Assembly: GCF_900070365.1 (NCBI RefSeq)
Contig: NZ_LN850107.1
Coordinates: 2,604,001 to 2,668,000 of the forward strand
Reading direction: 5' to 3'
DNA from: Alloactinosynnema sp. L-07
GTDB lineage: Bacteria; Actinomycetota; Actinomycetes; Mycobacteriales; Pseudonocardiaceae
Length of the DNA stretch: 64,000 nucleotides
Shown: one piece after another, positions 1 to 8,000 of the stretch
Layout of the letters: every line of letters starts with the position of its first letter
Numbering within the stretch: position 1 is the first letter of the stretch
Program-made: the position numbers and the translations under genes
Notes under the pieces: generated by a model
Databases searched by the model: none
Told to the model about the DNA's origin: nothing
The model's input: the letters and a program-made list of their open reading frames with translations, nothing else

Positions 1-24
1 GGATGTAGGAAACCAAACAACAAA

Positions 25-48
25 GCCGCATCAGACCGCCTGAGCGGC
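25..48. terminator. Hairpin at the left edge
   Basis: The stem is GCCGC plus TCAG pairing with CTGA plus GCGGC, with one bulged A and a 5-nt loop. No U-tract follows on either strand, so factor-independent termination is not certain. It sits about 190 bp beyond the stop codon of the carboxylase gene and immediately left of a longer inverted repeat. It could serve that gene or an upstream gene outside the window. Confidence 0.35.
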
Positions 49-201
49 ATCGGGTGAAGGTGGGCGATCACGCTTTGTCTGGGGGGACGACGGCCCCTAA
101 GCTGCCTGGCGTGTGGGGTGCCTTATCCGCCACCGCTTTTTCCCCACAGGGGCCGTCGTAGGGGCCCCGGACAAAGCGTGATCGCCCAGTTTCACCCGAT
201 G
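48..201. repeat. Long imperfect inverted repeat, arms about 50 bp
   Basis: The left arm (48-97) and right arm (149-201) are reverse complements over about 50 bp. There are two adjacent mismatches near the outer end, one further mismatch and a small length difference near the inner end. The loop is about 51 bp. The outer ends read CATCGGGTGAA and its complement. No transposase and no convincing gene lie inside. It could be a MITE-like element, a large terminator or a structured RNA. Confidence 0.7.
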
Positions 202-233
202 GTGCGGACAGAACTACAGAGCGCGGGTGCGAC

Positions 234-1892
234 TCACAGGGGGATATTCCCGTGCTTGCGGCGAGGCGCCTGCTTGCGCTTGGTTCGAAGCATCGCAAGG
301 GCGCGGGCAATCGCCGACCGAGTCTTGGCCGGATCGATGACATCGTCAACCAAACCACGCTCAGCGGCGAAGTACGGATGAGTGAGCTGGTCCCCATACT
401 CAGCCCGCATCTCGGCGCCTAGGCGTTCCGGATCTGCGGAGGCGGCCAGTTCTTTGCGGAAGAGGATGTCTACCGCGCCTGCCGCGCCCATGACGGCTAT
501 CTCGTTGGTTGGCCAGGCGAGTGACATGTCGGTGCCGATGGACCTGGAGTCCATGACGATGTAGGCGCCGCCGTAGGCCTTCCGCAGAATCACCTGCACT
601 CGGGGCACCGACGCCTCACAGTAGGCGTACAGAAGTTTGGCGCCATGGCGGATCACGCCCGCGTACTCCTGCTCAGTCCCCGGTAAGAACCCCGGCACAT
701 CCACCAAAGTCACCAAAGGAATGGCGAAGGCATCACAGAAGCGGACGAAACGAGCGGCCTTCTGCGAAGCCGCCGCGTCCAGGACGCCCGCCAGCACCAA
801 CGGCTGATTGCCGACCACGCCCACAACCTCACCGTCGATCCGGCCAAGGGCGCACAGAACATTGGCCGCCCACTGCTCGTGGACCTCCAAATAATCGCCG
901 TCGTCGACGATCTCCTCAAGGACCGCGCGCATGTCATAGGGCTTGTTCGGCTCAGCGGGAACCATGTCGGCCAAGCCGGGCCGATCGTCTTCAGTCGCCC
1001 CGCGCGCCGGGGCCGATGGAGGCATCTCCAGGTTGTTCGAGGGCAGCAGCGACAGCAGATACCGCACGTCCTCGAAACAGCTTTCCTCGTCGTCATGGAC
1101 GAAGGCGGCCACACCTGAGCGGGTGCCGTGGACGTCAGCGCCGCCGAGTTCGGCGTGGGTGACACGTTCGCCGGTGACCGCCGCGACGACATCGGGGCCG
1201 GTCAGGAACATGTTCGACGTGTCCCGGACCATGAACACGAAGTCGGCCAGGGCCGGTGAGTAGGCCGCGCCACCGGCACACGGGCCGAGGACGACGCTGA
1301 TCTGGGGGATGATCCCCGAGGCCTCGACCTGGCGGCGGAAGATGCCGCCGTAGCCGTCCATCGAGAGCACACCCTCCTGGATGCGCGCTCCCCCGCTGTC
1401 GTTGAGGGCGATGATCGGCGCCCCGGTGGCCAGGGCCAGGTCCATCACCTTGTGGATCTTGGCGGCGTGGGCGACGCCCAGTGAGCCGCCGTTGATGGTG
1501 AAGTCCTGGGCGTAGACGAACACGCGGCGGCCGTCGATGGTGCCGGAGCCGACGATGACGCCGTCGGTGTGCGGGCGGCTCTCGTCGATCTTGATGCCGC
1601 GGGCCTGGTGCCTGCGGAAGATCTCGATCTCGGTGAACGAGTCCGCGTCGAGCAGCAGCGCCAGCCGCTCGCGGGCGGTGCGCTTGCCCTGGGCCCGCAT
1701 CCGCGCGATGGCCTCCGGCTTGCCCGCCAGGACCTGCCGGTGCAGCTCGTCGCGCTCCTGGCGCAGCAGCCGCATCGACCGGGGCGGCGGCGGCGCGGGC
1801 ACCGCTTCGACCTTGCGCAGGTGCCTGCCGTGCCCGTGGTCCCCGACCCGAGGAGGCGGGGAGTCAGGCAACTCGAATCCGGGGGCGCTCAT
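234..1892 (-). CDS. Acyl-CoA carboxylase beta (carboxyltransferase) subunit
   Basis: This 552-aa protein has the two crotonase-like carboxyltransferase domains of propionyl/acetyl-CoA carboxylase beta subunits. They transfer CO2 from carboxybiotin to an acyl-CoA to give malonyl- or methylmalonyl-CoA. Visible family signatures are GGSLGVAHAAKI, NDSGGARIQEGV, GPCAGGAAYSPAL and, in the C-terminal half, VDVPGFLPGTEQE and RKAYGGAYIVM. The length is normal for the family. I chose ATG 1892 because GGTGGGG lies 6 nt upstream; a GTG at 1904 is in frame. The first 45 residues are a Pro/Arg-rich extension. No biotin-carrying alpha subunit is nearby. Next to an enediyne PKS it could supply malonyl-CoA, but it could equally be a primary-metabolism gene at the cluster edge. 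Confidence 0.9.
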   Translation of the reverse strand: MSAPGFELPDSPPPRVGDHGHGRHLRKVEAVPAPPPPRSMRLLRQERDELHRQVLAGKPEAIARMRAQGKRTARERLALLLDADSFTEIEIFRRHQARGIKIDESRPHTDGVIVGSGTIDGRRVFVYAQDFTINGGSLGVAHAAKIHKVMDLALATGAPIIALNDSGGARIQEGVLSMDGYGGIFRRQVEASGIIPQISVVLGPCAGGAAYSPALADFVFMVRDTSNMFLTGPDVVAAVTGERVTHAELGGADVHGTRSGVAAFVHDDEESCFEDVRYLLSLLPSNNLEMPPSAPARGATEDDRPGLADMVPAEPNKPYDMRAVLEEIVDDGDYLEVHEQWAANVLCALGRIDGEVVGVVGNQPLVLAGVLDAAASQKAARFVRFCDAFAIPLVTLVDVPGFLPGTEQEYAGVIRHGAKLLYAYCEASVPRVQVILRKAYGGAYIVMDSRSIGTDMSLAWPTNEIAVMGAAGAVDILFRKELAASADPERLGAEMRAEYGDQLTHPYFAAERGLVDDVIDPAKTRSAIARALAMLRTKRKQAPRRKHGNIPL

Positions 1893-1993
1893 TCTGTTCC
1901 CCACCTGAGACTGACCAACTGACTCACCCTCGTCCCTCGGCGAGCGCCCCGACGCGCCCGCGCTCTTGACTTGGCCGCTGCCGGGTCACGGCG

Positions 1994-2785
1994 CTATGCG
2001 AACTGGCCGGGCTCGCGCCCCGTACCCGCGGGACCCCGGTAGGCCTGGGCGATCTCCAGCCACGCGGTGGCCTCCGGGCCGGTCGCGGTGACCGCGAGGT
2101 CGCTGTGGTGCCTGCGGCGGGTGACCAGCAGGCAGAAGTCGACGGCCGGGCCGGTGACCCGGTTCTCGGCGTCGGCGGGGCCGAACTCCCAGACCGCGCC
2201 GGACGGGCCGGTGATCTCGAAGCGGAACTCGACCTCGGGGGTGGGCAGTTCGCGGGCGAGGTAGCCGAAGTCCCAGGTGCGCACCGCGAAGGCCACCAGG
2301 TAGTGCAGGCGGTCGGTGAAGGTCCGCTCGACCCCGAGGGTGTCGGCGATGTCCTGGCCGTGGCCGAAGAGCTCCATCATCCCGGCGCAGGCCAGGATGG
2401 CGGGCGGCAGCGGGCGGACCAGCCACGGCACGACCTTGTCGGCGGGCACCGCGGCCAGCGCCTTGAACGCGGCGTCGCGTTCGGTGCGCCAGCGCGACAG
2501 CAGGACCTCGGGCGGGTCGTTGACGAAGGCCGACAACGCGTACTCGACGTTCGCGGCGAAGTCGGGGCTCAGCTTCGATGCCATGGCGCCGAAGGCGGCC
2601 GGGTCGGCCGCGGCCAGTCCGGCCATCCGGAAGGTGGCGGCCAGGTGGGCGACCTGGTGGGCCACGGTCCAGCCCGGCGCCGGGGTCGGCAGCGCCCACT
2701 GGGCGGCGTCGAGGTCCTTGACCAGGCGGTCGACGTCCTCGCCGTCCGCGGTCAATGCGGTGATCACGTCCTGCAGTCCGGACAC
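1994..2785 (-). CDS. TIGR03084-type protein (DinB/maleylpyruvate isomerase-like fold)
   Basis: A 263-aa protein resembling the actinobacterial TIGR03084 family. The N-terminal half looks like the four-helix DinB/maleylpyruvate-isomerase bundle: PGWTVAHQVAHLA near residue 45, with metal-type histidines, and a later GHGQDIADTLG. These bundles often bind a divalent metal and act in mycothiol- or thiol-dependent steps, but no substrate can be assigned. The start is GTG 2785, which has AAAGGA 7 nt upstream; the frame stays open to 2863 only because it runs through the repeat unit at 2822-2897. It is the next gene after the SDR on the same strand and could be a late member of the enediyne operon. 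Confidence 0.75.
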   Translation of the reverse strand: MSGLQDVITALTADGEDVDRLVKDLDAAQWALPTPAPGWTVAHQVAHLAATFRMAGLAAADPAAFGAMASKLSPDFAANVEYALSAFVNDPPEVLLSRWRTERDAAFKALAAVPADKVVPWLVRPLPPAILACAGMMELFGHGQDIADTLGVERTFTDRLHYLVAFAVRTWDFGYLARELPTPEVEFRFEITGPSGAVWEFGPADAENRVTGPAVDFCLLVTRRRHHSDLAVTATGPEATAWLEIAQAYRGPAGTGREPGQFA

Positions 2786-2821
2786 GTGACTGTCCTTTCG
2801 CGAGCGAGGCGGGCGCAAACG

Positions 2822-2973
2822 CCTGCGGGCCAATGTATCCAGGATCACCCGGTGGCTAGGCAACGGGCGTCTCCCGATTTGCGGATGGGGTCGCGAGCCT
2901 GCGGGCCAATGGGTTCAGGATCACCCGGTGGCTAAGCAGCGGGCGTCTCCCGGTTTGCGGATGGGGTCGCGAG
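2822..2973. repeat. Two tandem copies of a 76-bp unit at a gene 3' end
   Basis: Copies at 2822-2897 and 2898-2973 differ at only a few bases. The inner copy (2898-2973) contains the last 13 codons and stop of the SDR gene; the outer copy repeats that coding tail, its stop and about 33 bp of flank. The simplest explanation is a recent duplication of the 3' end of the SDR gene into the space before the next gene. Confidence 0.9.
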
Positions 2974-3972
2974 CCTGCCCGCCTGCCGGTCGGTGAGGTG
3001 ACCGGCGGCGTGCAGCCAGCTGATCGTGTCGGCGACCGAGTCGGCCAGTGGCCGCGCCACCCGCGTCGAGACCTCGTCGTCGACCCTGGTCGCGCAGGCG
3101 CAGGTGTGGATCGCGCCGTACTGCACCGGCAGGTGCCACGGCCAGATCCGCTGCAGCAGGTCGCACATCCGGCCGACCGGCCCCAGCGCGCGGGCGGGCA
3201 GCCGCACCGCGGGCAGGGAGCGGCCGGTGACCAGCCGCACCGCCCGCAGGAATTCCTTTGTGGACACATAGGTGTTCGGGCAGAAGACCCGTGGCCCCGC
3301 GACCGATCCGCCGACGACCCGGTCGAGCGTCGCCGCGGTGTCGCGCACGTCGCCCATCGGGAAGCCGCCGGTCGGCCAGATCGGGGTCAGCCCGCGCAGC
3401 ACGTCGCGCAGGCGGGTGGCCTGGTCGCCAAGGTGCGGGTCGTCGGGGCCGAGCAGCGCGGGCGGGTAGACGATGGTCACCGGCGACCCGGCCCGCTGGT
3501 GGTCCCGCGCGATCCGCTCCGCGGCCGACTTGGTGGCCAGGTAGGGCTCCCGCGAGGTGCCGACTGGGGAGTCCGGGCCGATCACCCGCACTCCCCTACC
3601 GAACAGAGCGGCCACAGTGGACACGTGGACGATCCGCCCGGCACCCGCCCGGCGCGCGGCGCCGAGGACGAGCTCGGTGCCGTGCTCGGTGGTCCGCCGC
3701 ATCCTGGCGCGGTCGCGGCTGTCGAAGGAGTACACCGCCGCCGCGTGCAGGACGGCGTCCGCCCCGCGCACGGCGGTGGTGACACTGGCCTCGTCGAGGA
3801 TGTCCCCGACGACGACGTCCACCCCGGTCAGGCCGAGACCGTGGGCCCGCAGGACGCGGGGCACCGCGGTCTCATCCCGTACCAGCAGCCGGACCTGGTG
3901 GCCCGACCGCAGCAGCGCCGCGACCGTGTGGGAGCCGACGAATCCCGTGCCCCCGGTGACGGCCACTCTCAT
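2932..3972 (-). CDS. NAD(P)-dependent epimerase/dehydratase (extended SDR)
   Basis: The 346-aa protein begins with the nucleotide-binding motif TGGTGFVGSH (residues 6-15). It carries the SDR catalytic set: Ser in HVSTVAALFG and YLATK (Tyr-x3-Lys). This architecture fits reduction or epimerisation of a carbonyl or sugar-nucleotide substrate; it looks closest to dihydroflavonol reductase-like SDRs. The start ATG 3972 has GGGAG 6 nt upstream. It lies 14 bp after the flavin reductase, within the minus-strand run led by the enediyne PKS, so a tailoring role is plausible. The last 13 residues fall inside a 76-bp tandem duplication, so the C-terminus may have been altered recently. Confidence 0.85.
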   Translation of the reverse strand: MRVAVTGGTGFVGSHTVAALLRSGHQVRLLVRDETAVPRVLRAHGLGLTGVDVVVGDILDEASVTTAVRGADAVLHAAAVYSFDSRDRARMRRTTEHGTELVLGAARRAGAGRIVHVSTVAALFGRGVRVIGPDSPVGTSREPYLATKSAAERIARDHQRAGSPVTIVYPPALLGPDDPHLGDQATRLRDVLRGLTPIWPTGGFPMGDVRDTAATLDRVVGGSVAGPRVFCPNTYVSTKEFLRAVRLVTGRSLPAVRLPARALGPVGRMCDLLQRIWPWHLPVQYGAIHTCACATRVDDEVSTRVARPLADSVADTISWLHAAGHLTDRQAGRLATPSANRETPAA

Positions 3973-3986
3973 GGTGATCTCCCGGT

Positions 3987-4541
3987 TCAGGCGGTCCTGG
4001 CGGCAGGCGGCGCCGCCTGCAGGAATCCGCCGCTGAAGAACATCAGGGCGTCGCGCCCGCCGCCGCGCTGGGCTTCGAGCACCTCCCCGACGAAGATCGA
4101 GTGGTCGCCGCCCTCGTAGTCGTTGGTCAGCGTGCACTCCAGCCAGGCCAGCGCGCCCATGAGCATCGGCGCGCCGGTCTGGCGGCCCGGGACCCAGTCG
4201 ACAGCGTCGAACTGACTGGGTCCCGCGGGCCTTGTCTTGTCGGCGAAGTAGCGCGCGAGCGTGGTCTGCTCGGCGCCGAGGATCGACACCCCGTATCCGC
4301 CCGCGGCCAGGATCGCCTGGTGCATCCGGGCGGTCCGGGCCACGCAGCACAGCACCAGCGGCGGTTCCAGCGAGACCGAGGTGAACGAGTTGGCTGTCAT
4401 CCCGTGGCCGAGCGGGCCGCCCGCGGTGATGACGGTGATCCCGGTGGCGAACTGCCCCATGACCTGGCGCAGTGTGGCCGGGGTCGAACTCGGCTGCGGC
4501 GCGGCGGTCAGATGCCGCACCGGCCCCGGATTGTTGACCAT
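3987..4541 (-). CDS. Flavin reductase, enediyne E6 type
   Basis: A 184-aa single-domain flavin reductase. It shows FATGITVITAGG and TANSFTSVSLEPPLVL near residues 31-70, the FMN-binding split-barrel signature of NAD(P)H:FAD reductases that feed two-component monooxygenases. The closest functional parallel is the E6 flavin reductase of enediyne loci. Start ATG 4541 has a strong GGAGGGG 5 nt upstream. It lies 17 bp after the thioesterase. No obvious flavin-dependent monooxygenase partner is in the window, so the partner must be elsewhere or another oxygenase is served. Confidence 0.85.
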   Translation of the reverse strand: MVNNPGPVRHLTAAPQPSSTPATLRQVMGQFATGITVITAGGPLGHGMTANSFTSVSLEPPLVLCCVARTARMHQAILAAGGYGVSILGAEQTTLARYFADKTRPAGPSQFDAVDWVPGRQTGAPMLMGALAWLECTLTNDYEGGDHSIFVGEVLEAQRGGGRDALMFFSGGFLQAAPPAARTA

Positions 4542-4558
4542 GTCGTCCCCTCCGCCTG

Positions 4559-5017
4559 CTAGGCCGCGTCCGCGAGCAGTGCCTTCGGCGAGATCCCCGG
4601 ACCGGCGTAGGGCGCGAGCGCCTTGCGCAGCTCCAAGGGGACCCGCGAGGGCACCGTGTTGGTGTTCGGCCCACGCATACAGGCGATGCGCTGCGTTCCC
4701 CTGGCGATCAGGACCTCGCCTTCGAGCTTGACGTAGTCGAAGGTGAACTGGACCTGGGTCTGGGTCAGCTCGTCGAGGCGCATCCGGATGGAGAGCTCGT
4801 CGAACGCGGTGATCTCGGCGAAGAACTCGCACTCGGCCTTCAGCGTGAACAGCTTCAGGTCCTTCTGCACGTCCTCCAGCACCAGCGGGGCCTTCTGCTT
4901 GAGGAACATCTCGCGGCACCTGCCTTGCCAGCGCAGGTAGTTCACGTAGTACACGTTGCCGACGAGATTGGTCTCCTCGAACCCGACGGTGTGCCGGATC
5001 TCGTAGTAGTTCGCCAT
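4559..5017 (-). CDS. Enediyne hot-dog thioesterase (E10 type)
   Basis: A 152-aa 4-hydroxybenzoyl-CoA-thioesterase-like hot-dog protein. The N-terminus reads YYEIRHTVGFEETNLVGNVY, which matches the family: the usual catalytic Asp position is replaced by an ETNLVGNVYY segment typical of enediyne thioesterases. These release the linear polyene from the ACP of PksE. Its ATG overlaps the PksE stop by one base (TGATG), so the two are translationally coupled, the arrangement expected for the PksE/E10 pair. Confidence 0.95.
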   Translation of the reverse strand: MANYYEIRHTVGFEETNLVGNVYYVNYLRWQGRCREMFLKQKAPLVLEDVQKDLKLFTLKAECEFFAEITAFDELSIRMRLDELTQTQVQFTFDYVKLEGEVLIARGTQRIACMRGPNTNTVPSRVPLELRKALAPYAGPGISPKALLADAA

Positions 5018-8000
5018 CAGAGTTCCTCTCCGGACAGAACCGCGAACACGACCGGGTCGGTCCGGTCGTTGACCGTGGTGACCCACGTCGCGATCTTGGC
5101 GTCGCCCGAGGACAACACCACCCAGCCGTCCTGGTGGACCTTGTCGAGGGTCAGTGCCTGGCTGGTGTACCCGGCCTTGCGCAGGGACTCCAGCGCGCTC
5201 CAGATCCGGGTCCCGGTCACCGAGGCCGCCTCGCCGGTCTCGGTGGTGACCAGGTCGCGCAGGGCGATCTGGTCCTGGCCGATGAGCCCGACCCAGTCCT
5301 GCTCGGAGCGCTCGGCGGCGGACTCGACGTCGCAGCCGAGGCGGTTGACCCCGACGATGGCGAAGGTCAGCCCCGCGGCGTGCGATGAGGACACCTGGCC
5401 GCCGTCGATCTCGGGCTTGCCGTCGGGCCGGTGCCGCACGTTCGCGGCCTTGCCCAGGGCCCGGCTGACCGCAAGTTCGGTCTGCGCGCGCCGGTCGGCG
5501 TCCTCGCCGTCGGGTTCGACGACGACGGCCCGCTTGCCGCCCAGGACCTTCTCGAGTGTGCGCTCGAGGTAGGCGCTGAGCATGGTCGGCACCCACGGTC
5601 CGGCCCCGTTGCGGCTGCGGACGCAGCGCAGGACCAGGCCTTCCCAGCGTTCCACCAGGTCGCCGTCCGGGGTGCGGACGTCGACGTCGTAGGTGTAGCT
5701 GTCGCCGTCCTGGAACCGCTCACGGGCGTCCATCACCACGTACTCGGTGTCCGCGGCGGCGCGCTGGGCCAGGTGCAGCTTCTCGATGCCCTGCGGGAGC
5801 AGGATGCCGTCGGGAACGCAGCACTGGATGGCGTGCATGACCGCGTCGCGGGTGCCGGGGTCGGCGAGCAGCCGCTCCTGCGGCAGGTAGGCGGCGAACC
5901 ACGGGGCGGTGGAGCTGGTGCCCAGTTCGGCCACCGCGTGGCGCGCGGCGGCGGTGCGGTAGGCCTGCACCCGCTGGAACCGCTTGCCCTGGAACAGAAC
6001 CGTGCCGTACAACTCGGTGGTCGGGTCGACCGCGACCGCGGGCAGGCCCGAGTCTGGCACCCTGGTGGCGGGCAGGTCCGGCCGGGGCAGTTTCAGCGTG
6101 GCACGGAAGTGGTCGGCGCTGAACCCGGTCTCCTCGCTGCGCAGCGCGACGTCCACCGTCTCGGCGTCGCGGACGAGCGCGGCGAGGCGGATCGTGGTGG
6201 AGCCGCCGGGTCGCACCGCGATCGGCCGGAGGAACTCGACGTTCTCCAGCAGCGGAGCGCCCTTCGGGCCGGTCAGCGCGGTGGCGACCTGGGTCATCGC
6301 CTCCATGCCGATCACCGCGGGGAACAGCAGGTCGCCGTCGAGGAGGTGGTCCTCCAGGTACGGGTCGCTGCCCGCGGACAGCTCGACCTCGCTGACGAGT
6401 TCGACGCCCGGGTAGTGGACGATCACCTGGTCGACGAACCGGCTCAGCGGAAGCTCGACCTCGTCCATCTCCACCGTGGGCAGCCCGGCCGCGCGGCCGC
6501 TGACCACGAGCACCGGACCGGCGTTCGGGTCGGCCAGCACCTCGCGCAGCACCGCGATGCCGTTCTCGGTGGAGATCGGGGTGATGCCGTCGCGCATCAG
6601 GGCCTCGACCACGCCGAGTTTCTCGCCCATGCCCGCCCCGGACCAGACCGACCATTCCAGCGCCAAGGCGCGGGCTCCGGGGTGGTCCTCGGCGAACTTG
6701 ACCGTCAGCTCGGACATCCAGTCGTTGGCGGTGGAGTAGTGCGCCTCACCGCGCAGACCGGCCCGGCCGATGATGCTGCCGAAGGTGACCAGCAGCTTGA
6801 TCTTGTCCTGGTCCACCGCGTCGAGGACCGCCCGCAGACCGGCGATCTTGGGCGCCAAGGTCTTGTGGAAGTCCTCTTCGGACAGACTCGACAGGGCGGC
6901 GGGCTCGTTGCGGCCCGCGCCGTGCAGGAACGCCGTGACCGGGCCGAGTTCGGCCTCGAAGACGGCGACCGCGGCGGCGATGTCCGACGTCGAGGTGACG
7001 TCGGCCCGCTCGTAGCGGAAGGTCACGCCCGCGGCCTCCATGCGGGCCAGGTTCTCCGACAGCTCCTCGTCCTTGGCCGGGTCGGCCCGGCCGAGCAGCG
7101 CGAGCTTGGCCCCGGAGTCCTGCGCCATGGCCAGCGCGCACTCCGCGGTGATGCCCTTGCCGCCACCGGTCACCAGCAGCACGTCGGTCGAGTCCAAAGG
7201 AGACGGTCCGACCGGCCCGGCGGGCGCGGTGAGCGCCCGCAGCACCGGGGAGGTCCGGGTGCCGTCGGTGCCGTAGCGCACCTCGCTGAAGCCGCTGGTG
7301 AACGCGACCTCCTCGACGACGCGGGTCACCGTGTCGGCGACCGAGTCGGCGTTGGAGGGCTCGGTGTCGGCAAGGCCGACCACTGTGGTGGTCACCCCCG
7401 GGTTCTCCAGGTGCAGCGTGCGGGCCAGGCCCGAGGCGCCGAGGCGCTGCTGCACCACGACGAACCGGGAACCCGGTTTGCCCGCCACGGCGGCTTGGCC
7501 CGCGGCCAGGAACAGGTCGATGTGCTCCTCGCCGTCGTTGGGCAGGCACAGCAGCACACCGTCGCCGATCGCGGCCTCGGAAAGCGCCTTGCGCAGCGGC
7601 TCGGCCAGCGGGTGACCCGCCGGGGCGAACCCCTGCCACGTGCCGGGCTCGCCGTCGCCGACCTCGACCGGCAGCCGGTAGGACTCGACGTAGTCGACCT
7701 GGAAGGGTCGGACCCACGCGGCGATTCCCGCGACGTCCTTGCCCGGGTCGACGCCGCCGCCCGCGGTGTCGGCAAGGTTGTCGATCAGCTGGGCCAGGTC
7801 GCCCAGGGTGACCGTGGCGAAGTTGGTCGTGGCCGACAGCGCCGGACGGCCCAGCTCCCGGCAGACCTCGTTGATGATCTGGCCCACCGAGATCGAGCTG
7901 AGGTGCAGGTCGTCGAGCGGGTGGGTCTCCGCGGTGACGCTCTCCTGCGGCAGCTCGACGCGCTCGGCGGCGAGCTTGCACAGCAGCTCCAAAGTGGACA

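Noticed and set aside
1994..2863. Longer TIGR03084 protein starting at 2863
   Set aside because: The first 26 codons come from the tandem repeat; GTG 2785 has a good ribosome site and matches the family's usual N-terminus.
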